Made by a program: the position numbers and the translations under genes
Assembly: GCA_003226295.1 (NCBI GenBank)
Contig: CP029803.1
Span: forward strand, 2,423,001 to 2,487,000
DNA from: Candidatus Moanabacter tarae
GTDB taxonomy: Bacteria; Verrucomicrobiota; Verrucomicrobiia; Opitutales; UBA2987
Direction of reading: 5' to 3'
DNA length: 64,000 bases
Notes under the pieces: model-generated
Told to the model about the DNA's origin: nothing
The model's input: the letters and a program-made list of their open reading frames with translations, nothing else
Database searches by the model: none
Part shown: positions 44,707 to 54,028 of the stretch, piece after piece
Numbering within the stretch: the first letter of the stretch is position 1
Layout: each line of letters starts with the position of its first letter

Positions 44707-45096
44707 ATGGAGGAGCAGAGGAAAGCCAGAGTTGATAAGTGGCTTTGGGCGACTCGGATTTTCAGATCGAGGTCCCGGGCGACTCAGGCCTGTCAGTTTG
44801 GTGATGTTTTGGTGAGGGGTAAGCGGGTGAAACCCTCACAAATAATCAGGGTAGGCGATATAGTGGAGGTAAATCGGGACGGATGGGTTCGGCAGATGAA
44901 GGTGGTTACCCCAATTGAGCAGAGGGTAGGAGCGAAACCGGCAGAAAATTGCTTTAAAGAGCTTGGTCCAAAGGCAGGTCCGAAGAATCGAGTGAGACAA
45001 ATCGAGGAAGGAATTGCGTTCCGAGATCAGGGAGTTGGAAGACCCACTAAAAGGGACCGAAGAGAATGGGAGAGGAAGGTGAACTTTGGACAATAG
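44707..45096 (+). CDS. S4-domain RNA-binding protein (Hsp15/RqcP-like)
   Basis: A 129-residue basic protein starting with an S4 domain: RVDKWLWATRIFRSRSRATQACQFGDVLVRGKRVKPS is the textbook S4 helix-turn region. A charged tail carries GRPTKRDRREWER. Hsp15 (HslR) rescues stalled 50S subunits carrying nascent chains; RqcP acts in alanine tailing. Which role applies here is unknown. A GTG directly before the ATG is an alternative start. Confidence 0.9.
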   Translation: MEEQRKARVDKWLWATRIFRSRSRATQACQFGDVLVRGKRVKPSQIIRVGDIVEVNRDGWVRQMKVVTPIEQRVGAKPAENCFKELGPKAGPKNRVRQIEEGIAFRDQGVGRPTKRDRREWERKVNFGQ

Positions 45097-45123
45097 ACAG
45101 TCGATTATGATATGGCGGATTTG

Positions 45124-45612
45124 TTACTGGTTCCCTCTGGACAGACGGAGAATATTGAGGAAGTTTATTCCTACATGAACACCGATGGCATAGAAAAGAG
45201 TATCAGTCCAGAGGCATAAGGCGCCGAGAAACAGTCCTATTAGAAGAGCCGATAAAGGCCAAAAAAGCCAGGCCCGATTAGGAGGAATGTGAGCAGCACC
45301 AAAGATCAATGAGGAGACTATAAGACCGGTTTCATTGAGAAGCCATTCCCGAAAAAAGAGTTCTTCGGCAATTCCGCTACATAGGGCAATCAGGAAAATT
45401 TGGCGGTGATTTAATAGGCCAAACAATGCCTCGAGATCCCTCAGGTTTCTTTGTAGTGTTCTCCATTTCTTAACAGAAAAAATTGAGGCCAAATGGACAA
45501 TTAGGATGACAGATATAGAGAGGGAGGTAGGTCCCAACCAATCTCGACTGGGGAGATAGCTTGGTTGGTAAAAGTCCGGCGAGGTGTTTACTCGAAGGGA
45601 AATCAGAATCAC
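45124..45612 (-). CDS. CPBP family intramembrane metalloprotease
   Basis: A 162-residue membrane protein with about four or five helices. The three CPBP (Abi/Rce1-type) motifs are present: Glu83-Glu84-x3-Arg88 (EELFFRE), His108 (FGAAHI) and His146-x3-Asn150 (HVGIN). Such proteases cut within membranes; bacterial members mature peptides or give bacteriocin immunity. The protein is short for the family and starts with GTG; part of the N-terminal helix set may be missing. It converges with the S4 gene. Confidence 0.85.
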   Translation of the reverse strand: MILISLRVNTSPDFYQPSYLPSRDWLGPTSLSISVILIVHLASIFSVKKWRTLQRNLRDLEALFGLLNHRQIFLIALCSGIAEELFFREWLLNETGLIVSSLIFGAAHIPPNRAWLFWPLSALLIGLFLGALCLWTDTLFYAIGVHVGINFLNILRLSRGNQ

Positions 45613-45707
45613 TTCCGACAGTTAGAATCATTCGCTTTTAACAAATAGTAACTATAGGAGGATGATAGAGGTTTGACTTTAGAAGAGAACAAAAACGGTA
45701 TCGGTGT

Positions 45708-46274
45708 GTGGAAGCAAAATCACGAATAGACGCACTAGCACTCCTGCTGGAATATACTAAGAGTGATAGTTTGATCAAGCATAGTCTTGCAGTGGAGGCA
45801 GCTCTCATATGGTACGCCTGCTATTTCAACGAGGACCAGGTATTATGGGGCAACACCGGTCTGCTTCACGATTTTGACTATGAGCAGAATCCTGATTGTA
45901 GTGAGGCTGGGCATCCCTTTGTCGGATGTGCGATATTGAGAGAACAAGGGTATCCTAGGGATATGATTGAAGCTATTTTAGGCCACGCCACTTATTCTGG
46001 AGTCTCGCGCAGAACCTTACTAGCGAAAACGCTTTTCGCTTGCGATGAATTGGCTGGTTTGATCGGAGCCTGTGTCCTGATTCGACCGGATCGATCGATT
46101 CATTCTTTGGAAGTGAAATCAGTACGTAAAAAGATGAGGGATAGTTCATTCGCGCGGGCTATCAATAGAGAAGATATCGTTACAGGTGCCGAGGAACTGG
46201 GAATTGAAATGAGCGAACACATTGAAAATGTGATTAAGGGGATGAGGATGATAGCTACAAGGACAGACAGGTAG
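45708..46274 (+). CDS. HD-domain hydrolase
   Basis: A 188-residue HD-domain protein. The metal ligands are His25 (IKHSLAVE), His54-Asp55 (LLHDFDYEQ) and Asp113 (FACDEL). This subgroup is a stand-alone putative phosphohydrolase with DYE after HDF, widely found in bacteria and possibly acting on a nucleotide. The start is a GTG. It has the same direction as trpS but is separated by about 330 bases. Confidence 0.88.
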   Translation: MEAKSRIDALALLLEYTKSDSLIKHSLAVEAALIWYACYFNEDQVLWGNTGLLHDFDYEQNPDCSEAGHPFVGCAILREQGYPRDMIEAILGHATYSGVSRRTLLAKTLFACDELAGLIGACVLIRPDRSIHSLEVKSVRKKMRDSSFARAINREDIVTGAEELGIEMSEHIENVIKGMRMIATRTDR

Positions 46275-46601
46275 AAGTTAGTCGATTTCCTGGGTCTATC
46301 GCTCGCTAGGGAAAAGATAGCTTTTTTATTTTTGAAAGTTTACTGATTGAGATAGAGTTCCGTAGCTAAGTGGTGGCGAATAGAGGTTTAATACTGGGTG
46401 AATCCAACCTGTTTATAATGTCCAAACTCTGGAATTGTCTGTTGGCGGGAATGACATTCAGTATACCCGGAAGAATTCTAGTGAGTACGAGTAAAAAGTT
46501 GCCCAGGAATATAGCAAAAACAATGATCCGAGTAGATACCGCTGTCCGGTCCTGGGAAGAATCGATTTGCTCGGATGGGGTTTTTCATCGAAATTGTCAC
46601 C
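46275..46601. other. intergenic stretch before trpS
   Basis: No gene is supported. One minus-strand frame reads a hydrophobic stretch (RIIVFAIFLGNFLLVL) but has no start codon. A trpS promoter or attenuator was not identified. Confidence 0.35.
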
Positions 46602-47615
46602 ATGAGTTCTGAAAAATCTGTTGTTTTGACTGCCTGTCAACCTACCGGGCGACTCCATCTTGGCAATCTTCTTGGGGCAATCAGAAACTGGGCCGACATG
46701 CAAGATGACTATGAATGCTATTTCCCCATTGTTGATATGCATGCCATAACTCTGAAATACGATCCGGCTGAATTGCGGCGAGGTACGATGGACTGTGTTG
46801 CGGAGTATATGGCCTGTGGGCTTGATCCCCGGAAATGCCATATCTTCGTGCAGTCTCAAGTAAGAGGGCATGCCGAACTGGCCTGGATTCTAGGGTGCCT
46901 GGTCCCGATTGGGCAGCTGCACCGAATGACTCAGTTCAAAGAGAAATCAGCGAATATGGACGGAGCTTCGATTGGCTCCGGATTGCTCAACTATCCAATA
47001 CTTATGGCCGCGGACATACTCCTCTACAATGCAGATGTTGTCCCGGTGGGAGAAGACCAAAAACAGCACCTTGAATTGACTCGCGATGTGGCTGAAAAAT
47101 TTAATCGGAGTTACTCAGAAACATTCAAGTTACCAGAGCCCTATATACCTAAGACTGGTGCCAGGATCATGTCCTTACAAGAGCCCGATCGTAAAATGGC
47201 TAAGTCGGACCCTAATGAGAATGGAGTAGTTTTTTTGCTTGATCCTCCTGGGATCACGAAGAAGAAAATCATGAGTGCGGTGACAGACTCGGGTCGGGAG
47301 ATTGTCGCTCGCAAGGACAAGCCAGGCATCACAAACTTGTTAACAATCATGAGTTGCGTGACAGGTCGATCGATTGGCGAATTAGAGAGTCGATTTGAAG
47401 GAAGCGGTTATGGCGAGTTCAAGCAGGCTGTTGCGGATGCAGTGGTTGATCGTCTGATACCCATACAGGACAATCACACTCGACTAGTCTCAAATCGCGA
47501 GCACTTGGAGTCTGTATTGGCTGAAGGAAAAACTGCGGCACAGAAGAGAGCTACAAAGATTATACGGACCGTTTACAGAAAAGTTGGATTTCTCGAAGAT
47601 TTCAGCTTTAGTTGA
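46602..47615 (+). CDS. trpS: tryptophanyl-tRNA synthetase
   Basis: A 337-residue class I aminoacyl-tRNA synthetase that charges tRNA-Trp. The HIGH-like motif is PTGRLHLGN (14-22) and the KMSKS-like motif is KMAKS (198-202). GEDQKQHLELTRDVAEKFN and YPILMAADILLYNADVVPVG are typical. ATG 46602 (MSSEKSVVLTACQPTG) is chosen over an upstream frame start at 46575. No Shine-Dalgarno sequence is evident. It is followed by a membrane protein gene 81 bases on. Confidence 0.95.
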   Translation: MSSEKSVVLTACQPTGRLHLGNLLGAIRNWADMQDDYECYFPIVDMHAITLKYDPAELRRGTMDCVAEYMACGLDPRKCHIFVQSQVRGHAELAWILGCLVPIGQLHRMTQFKEKSANMDGASIGSGLLNYPILMAADILLYNADVVPVGEDQKQHLELTRDVAEKFNRSYSETFKLPEPYIPKTGARIMSLQEPDRKMAKSDPNENGVVFLLDPPGITKKKIMSAVTDSGREIVARKDKPGITNLLTIMSCVTGRSIGELESRFEGSGYGEFKQAVADAVVDRLIPIQDNHTRLVSNREHLESVLAEGKTAAQKRATKIIRTVYRKVGFLEDFSFS

Positions 47616-47696
47616 TTTGGGTTGCGGCATCAGCAACATAACTCTTAAAAGGTTCTTCCCGTAGGAAATCGCCTTAGAACGAATCAGCTCCTGGAA

Positions 47697-48725
47697 ATGA
47701 AACTCTCTTCTTTACCTTCGCTTTCTAAATGGCCCTTCATATTAGGCGATCTAGTTATCATTGGGATCGCCTTTTTGGTAGCGGTTTTTGCTCCTAAGCC
47801 GTATAATGCCATCACTGCGTCTTCCATAATATTGTGTGGGACCATTGGGATTCTGATTTTTTTCGCGCCCTTTGTAATTGAGTATATATCTAAGCTTTGG
47901 GTGGCCAAGAAGAGCTACGAAGAGACAATAGAGGATCAATTCGACGGTCTTGTGAAAACTGCTGCCGAGATTGATCAAGTGGTTCAGGTTCTATCTGGGC
48001 TCGCGAAGAACCATAGTTTTAGCGCCGAAAGGATAAGAGATTTCGATACTCAACTTGAGGAACGTTTGTCCCGGATCGAAAGTAAGGTTAATACGGTGGC
48101 TGATGCTTTTGATCAGAAAATCGATCGTTTCTTGAAAAGGTTGGAGGATAAAGAAAACGACGAAGTGAAAAATCTGGTTACGGAAATTGGACAGATGATC
48201 GAAAGGCACTCTAACTTGCTGGGCAATAAGGAGGATTCTAGCATCGAACCAGAAATGATCCCTGATCTTCTTGAACCTGAAGGGGATAGCGTGCCGGCGG
48301 AGACAGAATTGTCCAGTGTCCCGGAGGGGGCAATGGATTCGATAAACAATGAAGATGCCTCCGTTGAAAGCGATTCAGAGCTGGAGTTCGGGGAGGAAGA
48401 GATCTTGCAGGTCGATACGGAATCCGAATTGCTCGTCCCTTTTAAAACCCTGGCGGCTAATGCCTCTTCCCTTAGCTTGGTGGCGGTTGTTAATGTTGGT
48501 ATCGGCAACACTCTCTTTGTTCGAGGAGATGGACCAGGTCTCAGCTGGACAGAAGGAGTCCCGATGAAGTTCTTAGAAATAGGAAAGTGGGAGTGGTCTA
48601 TCGACAACGCAGATGAGCCGGCTGTGATTCAAATCTTTAAGAATGACGAGATCTCAGCATTTGGAGAGGAGATTAATGTTGGGTTAGGGGAAAGAGTTGA
48701 AGTTCACCCAAAATTCCCGACTTAG
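47697..48725 (+). CDS. membrane-anchored coiled-coil protein with C-terminal beta domain
   Basis: A 342-residue protein. Two transmembrane helices (about 14-34 and 41-63) are followed by a coiled coil (about 70-165), a very acidic low-complexity linker (about 175-250) and a compact C-terminal domain of about 75 residues (VVNVGIGNTLFVRGDGPGLSW-GVPM-F-EIGKWEWS, EVHPKF). That last domain recalls immunoglobulin- or starch-binding-like folds and recurs in Opitutales membrane proteins. Function is unknown; an envelope or division scaffold is possible. Confidence 0.75.
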   Translation: MKLSSLPSLSKWPFILGDLVIIGIAFLVAVFAPKPYNAITASSIILCGTIGILIFFAPFVIEYISKLWVAKKSYEETIEDQFDGLVKTAAEIDQVVQVLSGLAKNHSFSAERIRDFDTQLEERLSRIESKVNTVADAFDQKIDRFLKRLEDKENDEVKNLVTEIGQMIERHSNLLGNKEDSSIEPEMIPDLLEPEGDSVPAETELSSVPEGAMDSINNEDASVESDSELEFGEEEILQVDTESELLVPFKTLAANASSLSLVAVVNVGIGNTLFVRGDGPGLSWTEGVPMKFLEIGKWEWSIDNADEPAVIQIFKNDEISAFGEEINVGLGERVEVHPKFPT

Positions 48726-48959
48726 AAGGCTTCTGAAACAAGTTGGATAGACTACTTTAATGTGCACTTATTAGCACGTCAGGATTTTGGGAAAAGCAGA
48801 TTCTAGTCTTATAGGCCTGGAAATTATGTGGGAAAAACTAATTAGAATGATTTTGGTTAATTAGTTCGGATATATCTACTTTGTTTGGATCTGAAGGCCT
48901 TTATCGGAAGTTCTGTATTACTGAGTTGCCCATAATTCCTTGGACCGCCTAGCCAACAC

Positions 48960-50120
48960 TCAGGCTTGGTGAGCTTTGGATTTCATAATTTGTCTCCGTG
49001 CCGGAAGAAAAAGTGCAAAAAAGGCGGCGAGGATTGGAAGGAGAGCGAGGAATTGTAGAGCGTTGGCAAGACCAAAACGATCCGCGAAGAAACCGACTAG
49101 GGGAAGACTTAACGCTGCGAGTCCCCAGCTAAATCCAAGAGGAATACTCGATGCAAAGGCAGCGTTTTCCGGAGCCACTTCCTGAGCGAGTGCGACCAGT
49201 ATCGAATTCGAAGCCATGATACCCAAACCACCGAGGGTGAGCCAAAAATAGCTGACAAGTCCTTCAGTTTGGAGATAGGCGAAAAGGGTAGGCGATGCCA
49301 TAAAAATAGAAATCCAAACAATCGCTTTGGAATTCCGCGGGTTGGCTAGATAACCTGCAAGAAGACTACCTGACACTCCGGCAAAGTTGTAAATAGCGAG
49401 AATCATTCCGCCTTCTACGAGGGATAGCCCACGGTCATTAGCAAGTTGAGTTATGTAGAATCCAAATCCTACAAAGGTGATAGTTCGTAATACGACCACA
49501 ATGGCTATTAGGGAGAGAGGACTCGCGGATCGACGAATGGATTGTAAAAGAGAGTGAAAACTGACACGAGCGGTTGATGCATTTTCTAATGGTACATAAA
49601 GTGATACGATCAGGACAGCGCATACCCCAGGAAGGCTTAGAAAGAAGAGTGAACGGATCCCAAAGGACTCAACAAACAGGGGTATCCAGAGGGGCGAGAA
49701 TACGATGCCCAAGGTTCCGCCAAAAGTGAAAAGGGCGATCCCAAATGCACGGCGATCAGCGCTGAGGTCACCCGCCAAAGAAAATGCTTGAGGATGAAAC
49801 GCGGCGACTCCTAAGCCCCCAAGTGCAAGAAAGACTGCCAAGGTCAGGTAGTTTGAAGCGAGGCCTAATAAAGGAACAAAGATCGCGGCTAAAAGGGCAC
49901 CCCCAAGAATAAGGTTACGACGGCGCATACGGTCTCCCCATATGCCCATAAAGGGCTGGGTCAAATTGCACATCGAAAGGATCGTTCCTAGAAAGCCGGC
50001 CATTGCGAGTTGAAGGTCGAGCCTTTCAATGATTAGAGGAAGGATCGGCCACAACATGGTGGCGTAGAAGTCGACGCAAAAATGGGAGAGACTGAGAAGA
50101 AGAAGACGGATTCTTTGCAC
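48960..50120 (-). CDS. MFS transporter (fosmidomycin-resistance-like)
   Basis: A 386-residue inner-membrane protein with 12 predicted helices. HFCVDFYATMLWPILPLI at the start, GIWGDRMRRR between helices 2 and 3 (the MFS loop motif) and a repeat of the pattern in the second half (GFFADRFGLANALQ) mark the Major Facilitator family, close to the Fsr-type drug exporters. It probably exports a small molecule by proton exchange. The start is GTG. It converges with the membrane protein gene across 234 bases containing a weak AT-rich inverted repeat (48838-48864). Confidence 0.88.
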   Translation of the reverse strand: MQRIRLLLLSLSHFCVDFYATMLWPILPLIIERLDLQLAMAGFLGTILSMCNLTQPFMGIWGDRMRRRNLILGGALLAAIFVPLLGLASNYLTLAVFLALGGLGVAAFHPQAFSLAGDLSADRRAFGIALFTFGGTLGIVFSPLWIPLFVESFGIRSLFFLSLPGVCAVLIVSLYVPLENASTARVSFHSLLQSIRRSASPLSLIAIVVVLRTITFVGFGFYITQLANDRGLSLVEGGMILAIYNFAGVSGSLLAGYLANPRNSKAIVWISIFMASPTLFAYLQTEGLVSYFWLTLGGLGIMASNSILVALAQEVAPENAAFASSIPLGFSWGLAALSLPLVGFFADRFGLANALQFLALLPILAAFFALFLPARRQIMKSKAHQA

Positions 50121-50409
50121 AGGCTAAAAGCTTATCGGACTTAGTTCCTGGAATATAATGCAATAGGTAAATCTCGTTTGATGGGTGCCTAGCAAGAGAA
50201 AACTGTTGGATCGAATTTGGTTGAGGTATATAAAGGATGACTTTGGTCTGAGATAAAACGATGTTGCCAAGATTAAAATCAGCGGTCTCCAACCTAGAAG
50301 AGATACTTGATTGTTTGGCGAACTTGTACGAGAATTGCCAAGACTGGATATTTTATGAGAGATCCCTATTTGCAAAGGAACTTCAACTTAAGACAGTTAC
50401 GCTGAGTGT

Positions 50410-51486
50410 ATGAAAAACAAGTCGATTCGGATTTTGGTGGTGGGGCTTGGTCGGATGGGGTGTTCTCACTTGAGGGCCTATGTGAATCTGGAGGGGTTTG
50501 AAGTGGTGGGCTTGTGCAAGCGATCTTGGAACAAGGTTGATCATCTACCTGCTGAGGTGGATAAAGTACCTCGGTTTGAGTATTTTGAGGAAGCGCTAGA
50601 ACGACTGAAGCCGGATGCAGTTTCGATCAACACTTTCACTGATACCCACGCAGATTACTCAATCAAGGCGATTGAAGCAGGAGCGCATGTCTTTGTGGAA
50701 AAGCCTTTAGCGGAGACGATTAGAGATGCAGCGCGGGTTGTGGAGAGAGCAAAGGCTGCGAAAAGACAGGTTGTGGTCGGCTACGTTCTTAGGCATCACC
50801 CTTCGTGGTCCAAACTGGTTAAACTTGCGCGAAACCTCGGGAAACCGTTGGTGATGCGAATGAACCTCAATCAACAGAGCAGTGGCGAAGAGTGGAAGTG
50901 GCACAAGAACTTAATGGAAACGCTCTCGCCGATCGTCGATTGTGGCGTGCACTATGTCGATATCATGTGTCTGATAACGGGTGCTAAACCAATCCGAGTC
51001 CATGGGGTGGGCGCACGTCTTTCTAATGAGATTGCACCGGATATGTACAATTTCGGACACTTCAACGTCGCTTTTGACGACGGATCAGTGGGATGGTATG
51101 AAGCAGGCTGGGGTCCCATGATCAGCGAAGAGGCCTTTTTCGTTAAAGATATCATGGGACCAAAGGGTAGCGTCAGTATAAGTCTTAAACCTGGAGCCGA
51201 GCACGGCGCGAGTGCGGACATGGAAACGCATACAAAAACGAGTTCAATCCGCTACCACCGTTCTGCGATGAACGCAGACGGAGATCTTTCTCACCAAGAT
51301 GAGTGGATCGACACCGAGGATGAACCTCTCCACGATGAATTATGTGAGAGAGAACAGGAGTTTTTCCGCGATGCTATTTGGAATAATGCTGATTTAACCT
51401 CACACATGGAGGACGCAGTTAGTAGCCTCCGAATAGTTTTGGCGGCGGATGAATCAGTGCGAACGGGGAGAGTAGTGGAACTTTAA
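50410..51486 (+). CDS. Gfo/Idh/MocA family oxidoreductase
   Basis: A 358-residue NAD(P)-dependent oxidoreductase. GLGRMG is at 12-17, EKP at 97-99, and DCGVHYVDIM in the second domain carries the catalytic-type histidine. GWYEAGWGPM matches the family C-terminal sheet. A sugar or polyol substrate is likely. It is transcribed alone between the MFS and TauE-like genes. Confidence 0.9.
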   Translation: MKNKSIRILVVGLGRMGCSHLRAYVNLEGFEVVGLCKRSWNKVDHLPAEVDKVPRFEYFEEALERLKPDAVSINTFTDTHADYSIKAIEAGAHVFVEKPLAETIRDAARVVERAKAAKRQVVVGYVLRHHPSWSKLVKLARNLGKPLVMRMNLNQQSSGEEWKWHKNLMETLSPIVDCGVHYVDIMCLITGAKPIRVHGVGARLSNEIAPDMYNFGHFNVAFDDGSVGWYEAGWGPMISEEAFFVKDIMGPKGSVSISLKPGAEHGASADMETHTKTSSIRYHRSAMNADGDLSHQDEWIDTEDEPLHDELCEREQEFFRDAIWNNADLTSHMEDAVSSLRIVLAADESVRTGRVVEL

Positions 51487-51727
51487 GAGGTAAAACTTTG
51501 GTTTCCCTAGCAATAAAATCGAAGACAGTGACATCGTAATTCTTCGTTAGGTGCTCGGACAAGAGTCTGGAGTACTGCAAGATTTCGTAAAGATCTACCG
51601 AATAAGATCCGAGACCTTAGCCCCAAGCGTACTGAATTATTAAAATTCTCTTTCGATAATTGAAGGTATTATTTACAGAACAACATTGTGGACACAAAAG
51701 GTGGGCTAAGTTCTTTGTGGCAGATTC

Positions 51728-52474
51728 CTAACTTTCCGGGACCAAAGCTATCAAAATCATACGAAGGGCTCCCAAGGCAGTAAGAGCAATAACAGCCGCG
51801 TCGAAGAGTTTTGGTTGGATGTGCGGGAGTGTCCATTTTCCTAGAAAAGCTCCCAAAGCGATGGCTGGGACGATTAATGCATTAAATCTGAGGGAGTGCC
51901 AGGTGATCATTCCGAGTCCTATGTAGAGAGGGATTTTTATCCCATTAATGATCAGATAGTACCAAGCGCCTGTTCCGATAAATTTCTCTTTGGAAAATCC
52001 CATGGCTAAAAGGTAAATACTCATAATAGGTCCCGCTACGTTTCCGACAGTAGTAGCGAAACCGGCGAGCCCGCCCATCATCAGAACGACTGACTTTTGG
52101 TTAGAAATGAAATGCCGGGAGATTTGTTGGCCTGCAAGATGTAAGCCCAAGAGCAACAGGATTAACCATCCCAATAGCGGAAGTAGAGTGGCGTTATTTA
52201 GCCACCATAGAACAAAGCCTCCAACAGTGATACCGGCAATAAGCCCCGGTATCAGACCAAGAAGTCGTGGCCAGTTGGCATGGTGCCTGTACCAAACTAC
52301 GGAGAAAAAATCTCCCGTGAGTAGCATTGGGGCTAGAACCCCTACTGCTTCCTTGGGAGGGAAAATTATTACCAAGACAGGTACAACGAGAATTCCTAGG
52401 CCCGGAACTGCTGATTTTGAGAAGCCGACCATTAGGCCCGCCACGATAAAAATACTCCAGGATTGGATATCCAT
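51728..52474 (-). CDS. TauE/SafE-type sulfite exporter family membrane protein
   Basis: A 248-residue protein with about eight transmembrane helices. The SIFIVAGLMVGFSKSAVPGLG start and the internal repeat GGLAGFATTVGNVAGPIM are the two half-signatures of the TauE/SafE fold. Members export sulfite, sulfoacetate or other organosulfonates. The substrate here is unknown. It stands alone, minus strand, with its start near the end of a second minus-strand oxidoreductase gene. Confidence 0.9.
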   Translation of the reverse strand: MDIQSWSIFIVAGLMVGFSKSAVPGLGILVVPVLVIIFPPKEAVGVLAPMLLTGDFFSVVWYRHHANWPRLLGLIPGLIAGITVGGFVLWWLNNATLLPLLGWLILLLLGLHLAGQQISRHFISNQKSVVLMMGGLAGFATTVGNVAGPIMSIYLLAMGFSKEKFIGTGAWYYLIINGIKIPLYIGLGMITWHSLRFNALIVPAIALGAFLGKWTLPHIQPKLFDAAVIALTALGALRMILIALVPES

Positions 52475-52623
52475 TATTTCGAGGTTATCGTCTGCGCCCT
52501 AGTTGAGAAGGTTCTCCCATTAATCAATTTTGACGACTACTAGAACCAAGACAGAGGGGTAGGTCTATGATGCAACTTCGCCGAGATAGCGAATACGGAG
52601 GAGAATTGTGGCATCGGGGATTT

Positions 52624-53634
52624 TCAGCTGGCTTTCGAGACGCGGCTTCGAACCCGGGTTCCCGCTTTCGCGCTCTTTCGGATCATGTCCATGAGTCGAG
52701 CGAAGCGGAGGCCAATTTCGGGTGGGCAGGGATTTTCAAGCTTACCTTGTCGAACGTGAAGAAACTGTTGCCAAACGCCAAGGGAGCGTCGAAAGGGCAG
52801 GGGTTTGTAATCGTTATCCGAAGCGGATCGGATCTTGAGATATTCTCCCCAAACTCCGATCTCGAGTATTCCTTCTCGGCCGAAAAGGCGAATATTTCCA
52901 ATACAGGAGATGCTATCTCCAAAACCACCGAGCGAGAAGACAACTCCGTTGCGGAACCGCCCCGAGATTGTAGAATTTATTTCCACTGGGGCACCAGAGT
53001 TGTCGAGCAAGGCGGAAACTTCGGCTACTTCGTCGCCGATGATGTCAACGACTGTGTTGATCATGTGGGATCCTGTGTCAAAGAGGAAGCCGCCTCCCGA
53101 TATTCCCGAATTTTGGCGCCATGTGCCTTTAGTGATAGTTTTCCATTTCTGGTGTACGGATGCCGCAACTCCGGTGACTTCGCCAATCCTTCCAGCGGCT
53201 ATCATTTTCTTTGCTTTGTGAGTAGCAGGAGAAAGGCTGCCTGGAAAGGCTACAACGAGGATTCTCCGGGCTTTATCACGCACTCGAATGAGCTGACGGG
53301 CCTCGTTGGTATTCATAACCATCGGTTTTTCCAAAAGAACGTCGAGACCGGCGTTAAGACAATCCCGAGCGTTTTCGAAATGAAATTTATGCGGGGTGAC
53401 GATAAAGGCGGCATCCGGGCGACTTTCATTTTCGAGCAATTCTGAAATCGTGTGATAAAATGGGGGAGATGTTTTGCCGTTCGACCTAAAAAGCTCGCGC
53501 GTAATTTTCCTCTGTTCTTCGCTGGTTTCCACCATCGCTTGAATTTGGGTGGTTCGCGGTTGTTTTAATATCTGGGAGATGTGATGGCGCGCCATGCCGC
53601 CGGTACCCACCAATATAGCATTAATTTTGGGCAT
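52624..53634 (-). CDS. Gfo/Idh/MocA family oxidoreductase
   Basis: A 336-residue oxidoreductase with VGTGGMARHH at the dinucleotide site, EKP at 102-104, and FDTGSHMINTVVD in the second domain. It is the third member of this family in the window and likely oxidises a sugar or cyclitol. ATG 53634 (MPKINAILVG) is chosen; the frame extends to a TTG at 53656-53658. It reads leftwards towards the TauE-like gene with a 149-base gap. Confidence 0.9.
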   Translation of the reverse strand: MPKINAILVGTGGMARHHISQILKQPRTTQIQAMVETSEEQRKITRELFRSNGKTSPPFYHTISELLENESRPDAAFIVTPHKFHFENARDCLNAGLDVLLEKPMVMNTNEARQLIRVRDKARRILVVAFPGSLSPATHKAKKMIAAGRIGEVTGVAASVHQKWKTITKGTWRQNSGISGGGFLFDTGSHMINTVVDIIGDEVAEVSALLDNSGAPVEINSTISGRFRNGVVFSLGGFGDSISCIGNIRLFGREGILEIGVWGEYLKIRSASDNDYKPLPFRRSLGVWQQFLHVRQGKLENPCPPEIGLRFARLMDMIRKSAKAGTRVRSRVSKAS

Positions 53635-54028
53635 AGTCTTGTTTGTTGGGCTGTTCAACTTAGCAACTAGGTATCGCTGTTTTCATGAATACAGGTTTCC
53701 CAAGAACTGGAAACGAAGAGCAACTTATAGTGCAATATCTTTTTCTAAATTTAACGAACGAAGACGGTATATTACCTTTCACTCCGAGCTAACGCGGCTC
53801 TGAAAGGCTCCAATTACGAAAGCACATGGATTGCTCCATTACTGAAATTCGTGGGAAAATCGCAGAGTTATGGATCTCTAACGGGACCGATGTTAGAGAT
53901 TTCTGGATTGTGCTCGCAATAAAATATGCACAGGTATACTGTCCTTCTCCTTCCCAAGGAACAAGTATTTCTGATTGAATGTTGTTCATTCGGGATCCCG
54001 AGATTTTCCAGACTGCCTGGTACTAGAA
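53635..54028. other. divergent intergenic stretch before polX
   Basis: No gene was recognised. It separates the leftward oxidoreductase and the rightward DNA polymerase X gene. Confidence 0.4.

Noticed and set aside
46376-46588. Hydrophobic minus-strand frame upstream of trpS
   Set aside because: No start codon; single possible helix only; likely chance in an AT-rich gap.
48838-48864. Inverted repeat CTAATTA/TAATTAG as terminator
   Set aside because: AT-rich seven-base stem with a 13-base loop and no U-tract; too weak to call.
52567-53445. Long plus-strand frame of 292 codons
   Set aside because: Lies wholly antisense to a clear Gfo/Idh/MocA gene on the minus strand and has no protein-family features.
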